64,000 nucleotides of DNA, from the NCBI GenBank assembly GCA_029783825.1, contig JAREIK010001729.1, forward strand, positions 378,425-442,424, in the 5' to 3' direction. Numbering within the stretch: position 1 is the stretch's first letter; each line of letters starts with the position of its first letter. The DNA is from Sapria himalayana (taxonomy: Eukaryota > Streptophyta > Magnoliopsida > Malpighiales > Rafflesiaceae). Positions 1-11,110 of this stretch are shown piece by piece. Made by a program: the position numbers and the translations under genes. Below the pieces are notes generated by a model. The model was not told the DNA's origin. It saw only the letters and a list, made by a program, of their open reading frames with translations, and searched no databases.

Positions 1-239
1 TAACTATCTATCTAACAATCTTTCTATTTGTCTATTAATCTATCTATCAATCTGTCCATTAATCTCTCTATTAATCTATCTATCATTCTTTCTATCAATA
101 TTTCTTTCTATATGTTTATCTATGTGTTTATCTATCTTCTAATCTATCTGTTATTCTATTTTCTTATCCATCTAGCTATCTATTTCTCTAACTACATGTC
201 TATCTATCTTTATATCTATCTATCTGTCTTTGTCTCATT

Positions 240-272
<33 letters not shown>

Positions 273-1162
273 CTATTTATATATCTATTTATCTATTTAT
301 ATATTATCTATCTATCTATCTAAATGTCTATCTATCTGTCTTTCTATCTTCTATCTATCTATCTAGTTATTTGTTTATCCATCTGTTAATTAATATGTTT
401 TATAATCTACCTATCTATCTGCCCATCTATATGTATATCTATCTATCTATATATATAATCTATTTATCAATATGTCTATCAACATATCTATACTGTCTAT
501 AAATTTATTTATCAATTTGTCTATCAAGCTATCTATAAATCTTTCTTTTAATATATCTATCAATATGTCCTACATGCCTATCTATCTATCTATCTATCTA
601 TTTGTCTATCTATTTGTTTAGCTATCTAGATAACTATATATCTATCTATATGTTTATTAATCTATCTATTTATCTATCTATCTATCTATCTATTCGTCTA
701 TCAATATGTGGTTTTCTATTTATCTATATGTCTGTCTATCTATCTACATGTCTGTCTATCTTACTTTCTATCTTTCTTTCTATGTCTATCTTTCTATCAA
801 TTAATCTATCTATCTATCTATTTTTCTATCAAGTTGTTTATCTATATATCAATCTATCTACTTTCCAATCTATCAATCTTTCTATTAATATGTATATCAA
901 TATTTCTTTTTATCTATCTGTCTACCTATCTATCTATCTATCTTTCTATTTATTTATCTCTATATATATCTATATATCTATCTGTCTTTCTATTTGTCTA
1001 TCTTTATGTTTATATATTTCTCTATCTATCAACCTATATATCTATATGTATGTCTATTTATTTGCATATATATATCTATCTTTCTATCTATTTGTCTATC
1101 TATATGTCTATTTATCTTTCTATCTGTCTATTTATTTTTTGTCTGTCTATTTGCCTATCTAG

Positions 1163-1223
<61 letters not shown>

Positions 1224-1285
1224 TGTTTCTCCATCTATATATCTATCTCGCTATCTATTTGACTATTTTTTTATTTAGCTATCTT
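1..1285. repeat. (TATC)n / (ATCT)n degenerate microsatellite array
   Basis: The stretch is almost entirely imperfect TATC (ATCT) tetranucleotide repeat, interrupted by TTTATC, TGTC and CAATC variants and by two TA runs. Open frames here read as Ser-Ile-Tyr-Leu repeats, the expected translation of the tetranucleotide and not a protein. The same array type returns at 60141-64000, on the same strand. Confidence 0.97.
1164..1221. repeat. (TA)n dinucleotide run
   Basis: An uninterrupted alternating AT tract of nearly 60 bases near the right edge of the TATC array. A shorter TA run lies at about 250-272. Pure TA runs of this length are prone to slippage and cruciform extrusion. Confidence 0.95.
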
Positions 1286-2104
1286 CATAAAAATTAATAT
1301 GAATTCTTAAAAATATATAACCTTAAAATATATATTTATATATTTTTTAACATAAAAAGTATTTATAATTCTTAGGAGAGTGGCTTGAAGACCAATCATC
1401 TTTTCATGTGTTTCTTGCAATATGAAGTTTATAAATTATGTAGCCATGATTTTTTCTAGTTGGAAGGCTAAACATCTATTTTTTGAAATTGTTTATATAT
1501 TTATTATTTAATAATTTGATAATTAAAAATTGCAAGGTGTTTGTTTTTCATGTATGCGTTGCTACCCACACAATAACTTGTTGAAATAATTTATTATCTA
1601 AAAAAAAGATGAGTATTTAAGTTTTTTATATTTTTATTATTTATTAAATGTGTTTTGATAATTAAAAATTAAAACATTTACAGAATTATAATACTTCTAA
1701 AATTGTTTCTTGTTGTCCAGAGACTATTCTAAGTCTCTAACTAGCGCCATCCACATCTTTCTCTCTCTCTCTCTCTCTCGACAAGGATAAATCAAAACAA
1801 AATCTAATAGTGGAAGCAATTTTTTTTAGCCATGAGTTTCTTATCGATTTATGGTATGCTTTCTATCCTAACTTTTCATCGCTTATCTTAATGCATGAGT
1901 GTTTGTTTTGATTATAGTATTTTTTTTTCCAATTTCATCTTTTTCCTAGCTTATGTATATTCTCCCCATAAATCTTTGTTTACTAATTATTGACATGGAT
2001 GTGTTCATCTATTATCCATTTTTTGCCACTCAGATAGACTTGTGGCAGTTTGTATTTTTCCATATATGTGTTAGTCACTGTGGGTCTTTATGTTTGTGGT
2101 GAGC
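1286..2104. other. AT-rich spacer without a recognisable gene
   Basis: Non-repetitive AT-rich DNA with stops in all frames. It contains a short (CT)n tract at about 1757-1779. I see no domain, RNA gene or element terminus here. Confidence 0.7.
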
Positions 2105-5100
2105 AGTTTGTATATAACAACATATTTAATATTTATAGAATAAATTTTGTAAATATGATAATCCCGATATTAATAACACATAAATATATATAAGTGTATT
2201 TTACTATATGTATAACTATTAAAATAGTATACATAACTATATATAAATATAATAACATATATTTAATATACATACATACATACATATATATATATATATT
2301 CAATATGTATATCAACATATTACTATATTTAAATGTCTTTATCTACATTGATACCTATACATAGCCATATGTCTAAATATATATAAATGAAAAATTATAT
2401 ATAACTACATCTACAACATGTATAACAACATTTATAACTATATGGATAACTATGTGTGCAATCACACATGTAACTATAATTATAATTAAAACTTATAACA
2501 ACATTTATATAAAACTATATGTTTAACTATATATGTATAATTATTTATAAATATTTGTATAACTATTTAAATCTCATTATAACTATATTAATTATATTTG
2601 TAACTATGTAAACTAATTTTATAACTATATAACTATTTTTTAACTATATTATAATTTATAATTATATGTATAATTCTATATAACTATATTTCTAACAAAA
2701 TATACTATTTGTATAATAATATTAACTATATATAATTATATTTTACTATATGTATAACTATAAAAAAATATATATAACTATATCTTTAACTACATATATA
2801 TTTATAACTATATATAATTAAATATAATTATAAATAAATCTATTTATAACTTAATATACTATAGGTATAAGGACATATTACTATAAATAGTTGTCTATTA
2901 CTATATGTATAACTGTAAAAACATTATACATAACAATATTTAAATATATAATTAACAACATATATTTAATATACAATTTTATATTAGTATATAAAAATGT
3001 ATTTAATAATATCTATGCCTATACATAACTATATGTATAAATATATAAATTATATGACAAAATATATATACCTGCATGTATAAATATAAGTATAACTATA
3101 TGTGTAACTATATGTATAACAACAAGTAACTATATTTGTAATTACATCTATAACAACATACAACATTATGTTTAACTATGTGTATAACTATATATAAATA
3201 TCTCTATAACTATATAAAACTCTATATAATTAAATATACCTATATTTGTAACTATGTATACATATATGTATACATATATGTAAATCTATATATTTATTTA
3301 TAACCTTATATACATTTATGTATAACTACATATAACTACTTGTATGAATATATATTATATATATATATTATATATATATATTTATAACTATATTTTTAAC
3401 TATATATAACTATTTATAACTACAGATACTATATGTATAATAACATATAACTATAAATAATTGTATCTACTATATGTATAACTATAAAAACATAATACGT
3501 AACTATATTTAAATATATAATTAAAAAAATATATTTAATATACATTTTTATATATTAAAATATACAAATGTATATTATATTTATACCTATACATAACTAT
3601 ATGTATAATATATAAAATAATATGAAAAATATATATATACCTGCATGTATAAATATAAGTTTAACTATATGTGTAACTATATGTATAACCACGTGTAACT
3701 ATTTATAATTATATGTATAACAACATACAACATTATGTTTAACTATATGTGTATATTTATATATAAATATTTGTATAACTATATAAAACTCTATATAATT
3801 AAATATAACTATATTTGAAACTATGTATAAATATATGTAAATCTATATATTTGTTTATAACTCTATACATTTATGTATAAATACATATAACTACTTGTAT
3901 GAGTACACACACACACACATAACTATATGTTTAGCTATATATAACTATTTATAATTATATATACTATGTGTATAATAACATGTAACTAAAAATAATTATA
4001 TCTTACTATATGTATAACTATAAAAACTTTATACGTAACTATATTTAAATATGTAATTTACAACATATATTTAATAAATATTTTTATATATTAATATATA
4101 CAAATGTATTATACTATATATATACCTATACATAACTATATGTATAAATATATATAATTATATGAAAAAATATATATACTTGCATGTATAAATATAAGTT
4201 TAACTATGTGTTACTATATGTATAACCAAATGTAACTATATTTATAATTTCATGTATAGGAACATATAACATTATGTTTAACTTAATGTGTATAACTATA
4301 TACAAATATTTGTATACCTATATAAAACTTTATATAATTCAATATACCTATATTTGTAACTATGAAAACATATATGTATACATATATGTAGATCTATATA
4401 TTTGTTTAAAACATTGTATACATTTATGTACTACTACATATAACTACTTGTATGAATATATATGTGTGTGGGTGTGTTTGTGTGTGTGTGGTGTGTGGTG
4501 TGTGTGTGTGTGTGTGTGTATGTGTTTATAACTATATGTTTAACTATATATAACTATTTATAACTACATATACTATATGTATAATAACATATAACTATAA
4601 ATAATTGTATCGTATTATATGTATAAATATAAAAACTTTATAAGTAACTATATTTAAATATATAATTTTCAAAATTTATTTAATATACATTTTTATAATT
4701 ATTATATAAAAATGTATTTTACTATATCTATACCTATACATAACTATATTTATAAATATATAAAATTATATGCCAAAATATATATACCTACATGTATAAA
4801 TATAAGTTTAACTATATGTATTACTATATGTATAACCACATGTAACTATATTTAAAATTACATGTATACCAACATACAATATTGTGTTTAACTATATTTG
4901 TATAACTATATATAAATATTTGTATAAGTATATAAAACTCTATATAAATAAATATAACTATATTTTAACTAGGTATACATATATGTATACATATATGTAA
5001 ATCTATGTTAGTTTGATTATAACTTTGTATACATTTATGTATAACTACATATAGCTACTTGTAGGAATATATATATATATTATATATGATGTATGTATGT

Positions 5101-5150
5101 ATATAACTATATGTTTTAGCTATATATAATAACATATAATTATAAAAGGG
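2105..5150. repeat. AT-rich higher-order tandem repeat, five units of about 540-665 bp
   Basis: Two anchors recur in fixed order. CCTATAC(ATA) appears at about 2354, 3018, 3586, 4125 and 4733. CCTGCATG or its variant appears at about 3071, 3640, 4179 and 4787. Both anchors give the same spacings (568/569, 539 and 608 bp; the first unit is about 664 bp), so these are true higher-order units. Inside each unit the DNA is a degenerate short repeat based on ATATGTATAACTATA, with almost no coding capacity. A third block (ACAACATTATGTTTAACTA) and a fourth (CTACTTGTATGAATATAT) keep their place in the units. Confidence 0.88.
4463..4522. repeat. (GT)n-rich tract inside the fourth higher-order unit
   Basis: A run of TG dinucleotides with a few GG interruptions directly follows the unit anchor CTACTTGTATGAATATAT. 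At the homologous place the neighbouring units carry a different dinucleotide: TA at about 3345-3380, AC at about 3905-3920, and AT plus ATGT at about 5070-5105. Confidence 0.92.
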
Positions 5151-5390
5151 ATAATACTAATTTGTTGCACTAACTTGAAATTAAATAGCAAAAGATAGAA
5201 TATCAGTAATATTAAGCACATAGTATGAGAGTGTGTTGAAATAAGGTCCTACTCTTACCTAATTCCACCCCTTGGGCCTTAGGCTCATATATCAACTTAT
5301 GTATGAAAAAAAGATGTGATATTTGATACGTTTTTCTAAAAGAAAATTTTTTCTTCTTTTATGTAGTTCCTCATTCTAACACCTGCATTC
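5151..5390. other. spacer without a recognisable gene
   Basis: Non-repetitive AT-rich DNA between the higher-order repeat and the CT-rich tract. No gene or element terminus was recognised. Confidence 0.6.
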
Positions 5391-5600
5391 TCTGTGTGTC
5401 TCTATCTCCCTCTCTCATTCTTTCTATGTCGCTCTTTTATGTTTTTTCTTTATGTGTCACCCTCTCTCTCTCTCTCTTGTTATTCCTTTCTAACTCTCCT
5501 TCTTTCTTTCTTGCTCTCTCTCTCCATCTCTTCTCTCCCTCCTCCCTTTCTCTCTCTCCCTCCCCCTTTCTCTCTCTCTCTCTCTCCCCCCTTCAAACAT
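5391..5600. repeat. CT-rich (polypyrimidine) low-complexity tract
   Basis: About 200 bases of TCTCTC, TTTCTC and CCCTCC on the + strand. Two overlapping open frames read as Ser/Leu/Pro-rich protein but are explained by base composition alone. I see nothing else. Confidence 0.9.
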
Positions 5601-5875
5601 TAAATTCTTTCATTTTGCTTTTCTTTCTTGTCCATTATCATATTTTTCTCCCTTTATCTAGTAATAGTGAGATATCTATTAATCTTTACCATACTAAAAT
5701 TGCTTTATCTATTCATGTAGATTCTTGCAATGCATTGCCTCGATATTCATGATATTTAATTTTTAAATAGTCATATGTAAGCAATTTTATATATTTATTA
5801 GTATATTTTAAAGTAATTGAATGTTTAATTCAAACTAATGTTTGAGCATTATTATTTGTAAATAAACAGGTCAAA
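5601..5875. other. spacer upstream of the CACTA remnant
   Basis: AT-rich DNA ending at the first recognisable codons of the CACTA transposase. It may hold the element's 5' end and promoter, but I could not find a CACTA-type terminal inverted repeat. Confidence 0.5.
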
Positions 5876-8800
5876 ATGAGTTTAGATCATCAATAGATAT
5901 ACAAAAGGTTTATGAATGGAATTTTGAATAAAATTTTTTTGAGTGGGCTTGAAACTTTCATCAGTTTCTCATGTAGTCAATCGAGATGGATGGATGGAGA
6001 AAAAATTAAGTGTCCATGTAATCATCGCAAGTGTCAGAATATCTCTTTTCATGATGTTAACACTATAAGATACCATTTGGCTAAATATGGCTTCAAATTA
6101 TTTTGTTTGGATTTATCATAGGGGAAATATATGGCTCTGAACATTGACCGAAATGAGGTTACTAAATCATTTGTTTGTTGTGAAGAAGCATCAAACACAT
6201 ACCATAGAATGATCATGGAAGCTGCTGATGCTGACTTCAATATGGATTAAATGGATGAACCACCTAATCATGAAGCTCATAAATTTTATGAAATACTTAA
6301 AGCTGGAGATAATAATTTGTGGCCTAGTTGTAAAACACATTTGCAATTGTCACTTGTGGCTCAATTTATGAGCATTAACTCAGAAAATCATATGTCTGAG
6401 AAATTATTTGATCAGGTGACAGAACTGATGAATGTGATTGTTCCAAATAATAATTTGATCAAAAATAACTTTTACAACACTAAGAAGTTACTACAAGGAA
6501 TGGGTATACCAGTGGAAATAATTTAAAATTATTTCAATGGATATATGTTATATCAAGGTGGTGATAGTGATTTAATTAGCTATAAGTTTTGTGATCATTC
6601 TTGGTTTAAGAAGGCACCTCGTTTGTAGATATGTGACAAAAATTAAACGTTGCATTTAAAAAGATATATTATTTTTTTAAATTCTTTGATTGTAGAGACT
6701 ATATGCATCAAATGCTACCGCAAATGATATGAGATAGCATTCTAAGAATGAGGCTGAAGAAGAGATAATGCATCATCCATCAGATTCACTTGCTTGAAAG
6801 TATTTTAATCATATACATTAAGATTTAGTAGCTGAAAGTTGAAATGTGAGATTAGGTCTCTGCACTGTTGGATTTCAACCATTTAGGCAATCTGGAGAAT
6901 AGTATTCAACATGGCCAATGATAATGACACCTTATAATTTACTTTGGTAGCTGTGTATGAATAAGCAATATATGTTTTTGTCAATATTAGTTCCAGGGAC
7001 AAAAAATCTGAAAGACATGTTGAATGTTTTCTTACAACCTCTTATAGGAGAGTTAAATCATTAGTGGGATGTTAGCATGAATACATAAGATATCTCAAAG
7101 AAGCAAATTTTTATTATGCGAGCTGCCCTTATGTGGATGGTTAGTGACTTTCCTACTTATTCAATGTTGTCTTGCTAGAGTATTGTAGGATGATTTGCAT
7201 GCTAGTATTGGATGAAAAATTCTGATGCATTTGCCATCAAATTTAATGATAAATAGTCGTAGTTTGATAACCATCATAAGTTTCCACCTATTAATCATCC
7301 ATTCCGAAGAAATAGAACTGCATTTCGAAAAAATAAAACTATGATGACAGTTGCACTAGCAGTTCATTCAAGAAATGATATTATGATAGAGATTCAGAAT
7401 TTGGGTTTGAAGAAGGTACCTGAAAATGATGCAATTGGAACTAATGGACCAATATACAAAATATTTGGCTGGAGGAAACGTTGTGTTGTTTGGTACTTGC
7501 CCTATTGGAAGTCCAATTTAATTTGAAATAACTTGGATGTAATGCATATTAAAAAAATGTGTTTGACACTATTTTCAATACTGTTCTTAATGTAGATGAA
7601 AAAACAAAAGACACTGTAAAATCAAGACAAGAGGTGAATGATTACTATAGACATCTTGAATTGAAACAAAATGAGGCAACAAGAAAATTTCCTAAAGCTT
7701 GTTACATGCTTGATAAGAAGGCAAGATAGATATTATGTGAATGGGTTAAAAATTTGAAATTTCTTGATGGATATGTGTCAAATGTAGGTAGATGCATGGA
7801 TATGAAGAATCTTAAGTTATATGGAATGAAAAGTCATGCCTGTCATGTATTTATGCAGATATTAATACCAATTTTATTTCGTGAATTACTTCTTTAAAAT
7901 GTTTGGAAGGTCCTTATAGAACTTAGTTTTTTTTTCAAATAGCTAACTACAACCATAATCAAAATAGTTGATTTGGTTAGGTTGGAGAATGACATACCAC
8001 TTATTCATAGTAAGTTTGAATGGATATTCCTACCGAGCTTTTTTGACTCAATGGAAAATTTTTCGGACTATTTGGCATATGAAGTAAGGATAACAAGGCC
8101 AGTGCAATAGAGGTGGATGTATCCTTTTGAAAGATAAATACATATAATTGGCTATGTTTTATTATTTCATACATAAAGTAATATTGTAATTAATATAATT
8201 GAAACCTAACATTATGGTTGTAGGTATCTTCAAAAGTTGAAATTGAATGTTAGAAATAAGTCAAAAGTTGAAGGTTTAATTTGTAATGTATATTTAGTAG
8301 AAGAAGCATCATCATTTTGTTCTTATTATTTTGAGGATCATGTCAATACAAAGAATAAAAATGTGCCTTTGAATGATGAAGGTCATGTGATGGTGGAAGA
8401 TGATTCCGTGGACAAACTATCTATCTTCAAGCACCATAGAAGAGTATTTGGAAGAACAAAGAAAAGATGTATGACAGATGAAAAGTACAATGTATATTTA
8501 ATTTTGAAGAGATTGCACCATATATTGAGTATGTATACCCAAAATGGTTGCAGGTTTAATCATAATTTAATTTTTTTCTTAATAGGAATAATTAAAAATT
8601 AATATACATTTTTTTTTCTCTTTTTATATTTGTGGAGTATTTATATTGAGCAGTTAAAAAATAGGCAACCTGTAATTTCTGGCAATGATGTCAATTATAT
8701 GCTAGAAACTGAATTTGTGAATTAGTTCAAAAATTATGTGAGAATTATTAAGTTTTAAATTTTTAAATTTTTAAATTTTTAAATTTTTAAATTTTTAAAT

Positions 8801-9560
8801 TATTTAATTTATTAGTATCTTTTATTTATTAACATCGTATGTTTAATTTATGCCACGGGAAAATGATCCTTCAAATGGAGATTCTAATATTTTCATTCAG
8901 AATCTAAGTAAATGCTTATTTAGATATCTGACAACCTATCCTGAGTATTTTTTTAGTAGATATAAATTTCACACAATCGGGCATGGTTCTTCTAAAACAA
9001 CAATGAATAGTTGTGTATACATTAAAGGCTAGGGTTATAGTATAGATGAGATTGATTATTATGGTCAACTCACATAAGTTATTGAGTTAGAGTATTATTA
9101 AAGTGCGAGTGGTTTGATCCTACATGAAATGTGGGTACAAAGATTCATTTAGATTATAAGCTAATAGATGTTAACCATAAACACAGATATAATCGATATG
9201 AGCCATTTATTATGGTAGTTCAAGCTACTCAAGTATATTATTGTACATATTTGTGTTTATCTCATGATAAAAGTGTTTGGTGGGTGATTTGTAAAATCAA
9301 AGATTGATCAAATTTTAATGTACCAACATCTCAACAAAGAATTGCAGACTTAGCTATTGCACAAATATTCCAAGAAGATGACATAAATAATATTGAGCTT
9401 GTGCATGTAGATGAATATCCCAAAAATATGTTACTCAAATGGTGGCCTACTAGAAATTAAAGATGATTAATTTCTATATGAAGATGAGTTGGAACTTACA
9501 TTGAAATCAGATGAAATATCAGAAGATCCATTGGAGGATGAAAGTGATGCTGATAATTAA
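5876..9560 (+). pseudogene. CACTA transposase (TNP2-like) pseudogene
   Basis: In family order the frames show several blocks. A transposase-associated domain lies at 5912-6121, with GEKIKCPCNHRKCQN and a YHLAKYGF tail. The linker at 6251-6526 has NHEAHKFYEIL and QLSLVAQFM. The transposase core at about 6780-7540 has a recognisable QPFGQSG-like block, a PGTKNLKD-like block and a PYWKSNLI end. DUF4218-like sequence at about 7550-8120 has KACYMLDKKA and MKNLKLYGMKSHACHVF. A block at 8237-8602 has KVEGLICNVYLVEEASSFC. A DUF4216-like C-terminal part at about 8940-9560 has YKFHT, TMNSCVYIKG and NVPTSQQRIADLA. The reading frame changes repeatedly and several Trp codons are stops. In intact elements this protein cuts and moves the element. 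The 8753-8811 repeat interrupts it, possibly in a former intron. Confidence 0.85.
8753..8811. repeat. 9-bp tandem repeat (TAAATTTTT)n
   Basis: About six near-perfect copies of a 9-bp unit, lying between two transposase blocks of the CACTA remnant. It is probably replication slippage in a non-coding part or former intron. Confidence 0.93.
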
Positions 9561-9683
9561 ACTGTTATAATTGTATTATGATATTAAACTATCAGAGACT
9601 TTCTATATTTTGTTAAAATCTATTGGTGTATTTTATTCTAAAATGCATGGTTGTTCATCATTTCTTTAATATTTTTTCAATAG

Positions 9684-10620
9684 ATGGCACCTAAAGGACA
9701 TGGTCGTGGTGGAGGTGGATGTGTATGCAGAAATGAACCAAACTCATATAGTAGTTTGCATCATGTAGCAAATTCAGTACCATCTCATACCCACCATATC
9801 CAGATTCCAACATCATAACCATCATCTCCATTTCAATCACCATCACCATCATTGACACCTTTACTATCACCTTTATCAAATATAAGCCCACCACCCATTA
9901 TCCTTCCTACACACACTTTTGATCCATCTCTATCTTCTACACCACATTTTACACCAATAGTTCTCCCATTTACAAAGCCATCGATATCATCAAAATGTTG
10001 TGCTTTACTTTGCATTCAGTGCTAAGTTAGTAATTGATATTATGGACAGAAGGTATAATAAATATGTAAATATGACATGAATAAAAAATTGTGATGTTGC
10101 TGTTAGTGGTTTTTTTATATATAGTTATGATTTTCTTGTTTTCAATAATATTTATTTATTTGTATTGTTTTATTCCATCTCACAAGTGTTTGACTATAAT
10201 TACAAAGTCTTTCAAGAAAAATGGTTATTTCTAAAGCATTCTCATGGAAGAAAGTTTCTAAATCTACAAAAGAGTCTTATTTTAATGACTTTCATGTAAA
10301 AATAACGAAACATATGCATTGAAAATTAATTATCTAATTAGTTAACTATTATGTTGGGTATTATTCAAGTAGTAAATAATTATTTCCTTGTTATTAATAT
10401 AAATTCTTTTGTGATTTTTCTATATATAGAATCTGAGCACCCAAATTTGATGGAAAGATTAAGTCATTGTGGGAGAGAAAAGTTGCTAAATGGTATTTAG
10501 ATTTTGTCCATAAATTGAAGAATATAAAATAAAGGCATGATTTATATATTCGAGGATGACTAGCCTGAGTGGCAAAAGTATTTGGTGGATCCAAATGTGA
10601 AGATGAAATCAGAGATTGCT
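9684..10620 (+). pseudogene. CACTA second gene remnant (N-terminal and later exon-like parts)
   Basis: The frame starting at 9684 reads MAPKGHGRGGGG, then a Ser/Pro/Thr-rich stretch to 10025 with one in-frame TAA. Such a basic, Gly-rich start just downstream of the transposase is usual for the second CACTA gene. After about 400 bases without coding signal, 10432-10620 reads APKFDGKIKSLWERKVAKWY and then a decayed tail with stops, resembling the conserved middle of that protein family. The gap may be an intron. In intact elements the product helps bind the element ends, but I assign this remnant from context and a short motif only. Confidence 0.55.
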
Positions 10621-10700
10621 AGGATATGAAGGGTAGGATATGAAGGGGTAGGATATGAAGGGGTAGGAGAAGGAGCTAAAGAGAAGGGTAGGAGAAGGTG
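10621..10700. repeat. short G/A-rich tandem repeat (about 15-16 bp, three copies)
   Basis: GGTAGGATATGAAG occurs three times in a row, followed by GGGTAGGAGAAGG variants. It lies at the junction between the CACTA remnant and the truncated LINE A. Confidence 0.85.
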
Positions 10701-10746
10701 AAGAGATAGGATTTGACAGAGAGAGATAGCAGCTTATAATTGGGTA

Positions 10747-11106
10747 GAAAATGATCTCCTATTGGAGGAAGTGTAGGACTCTAAAAGCTGGCCACCCACA
10801 AACATAAATAAGGATAGAAACCATGTGGCACACACACATCATTATTATAGAACTAAAGATAATGCTGGACTGTATAAGAAGATGTTGATTATAAAAGATC
10901 GAGAAGATAGAGAAAATGTAATGGAAGCTATCACAGTTATGGGTCCGGGCATCGGAAAGATACAACAGAGTTTAGCAAGGAAAAAGGAGCACTCTCATCA
11001 TAGTTCAAGCAAATTAACAAGAAACATGAATAAATATCAAAACAAAAAAATTGTGAGTCAAGAAGCACTATTGCAGTGCAAGCTAGCTACTTTAGAAGAT
11101 GATTAA
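10747..11106 (+). pseudogene. LINE A ORF1, C-terminal fragment
   Basis: The frame begins with ENDLLLEEV, then a stop, then SKSWPP. This aligns by eye with DEDLLDFPEEDS and SYPP of LINE D ORF1 (27565 onward). It then stays open from 10825 to 11106 as a Lys-rich, helical-looking tail with MEAITVMGPGIGKIQQSL. In the family ORF1 is the RNA-binding, gag-like protein. The DUF4283 and zinc-knuckle parts are absent. It ends five bases before the first recognisable ORF2 codons (LLNIRGVAN). Confidence 0.72.
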
Positions 11107-11110
11107 TAGT

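Larger units (their letters stand above)
5876..10620 (+). mobile_element. decayed CACTA (En/Spm) DNA transposon, termini not found
   Basis: A class II element recognised by its two-gene content: a TNP2-type transposase remnant (5876-9560), followed by the start and a later part of a second gene (9684-10620). Gene order and orientation match plant CACTA elements. No CACTA terminal inverted repeats or 3-bp target duplications could be identified, so the limits given are those of the coding remnants. Many stops and frame changes show it has long been inactive. The truncated LINE A starts close to its right edge. Confidence 0.85.

Noticed and set aside
602..1278. Overlapping + strand open frames of up to 186 codons, also at 60274-61061 and 62637-62976
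   Set aside because: Ser-Ile-Tyr-Leu translation of TATC repeats. Several frames are open over the same bases, as expected for a tetranucleotide without stops.
1..1285. Telomeric or subtelomeric repeat
   Set aside because: No TTTAGGG or TTAGGG-type units; the repeat is TATC.
5394..5752. Ser/Leu-rich open frame of 118 codons
   Set aside because: Covers a CT-rich low-complexity tract with a second frame open over the same bases; no domain.
9691..10015. Two minus-strand frames opposite the second CACTA gene
   Set aside because: Asp/Gly/Met-rich translations opposite the Ser/Pro-rich sense strand; composition artefacts.
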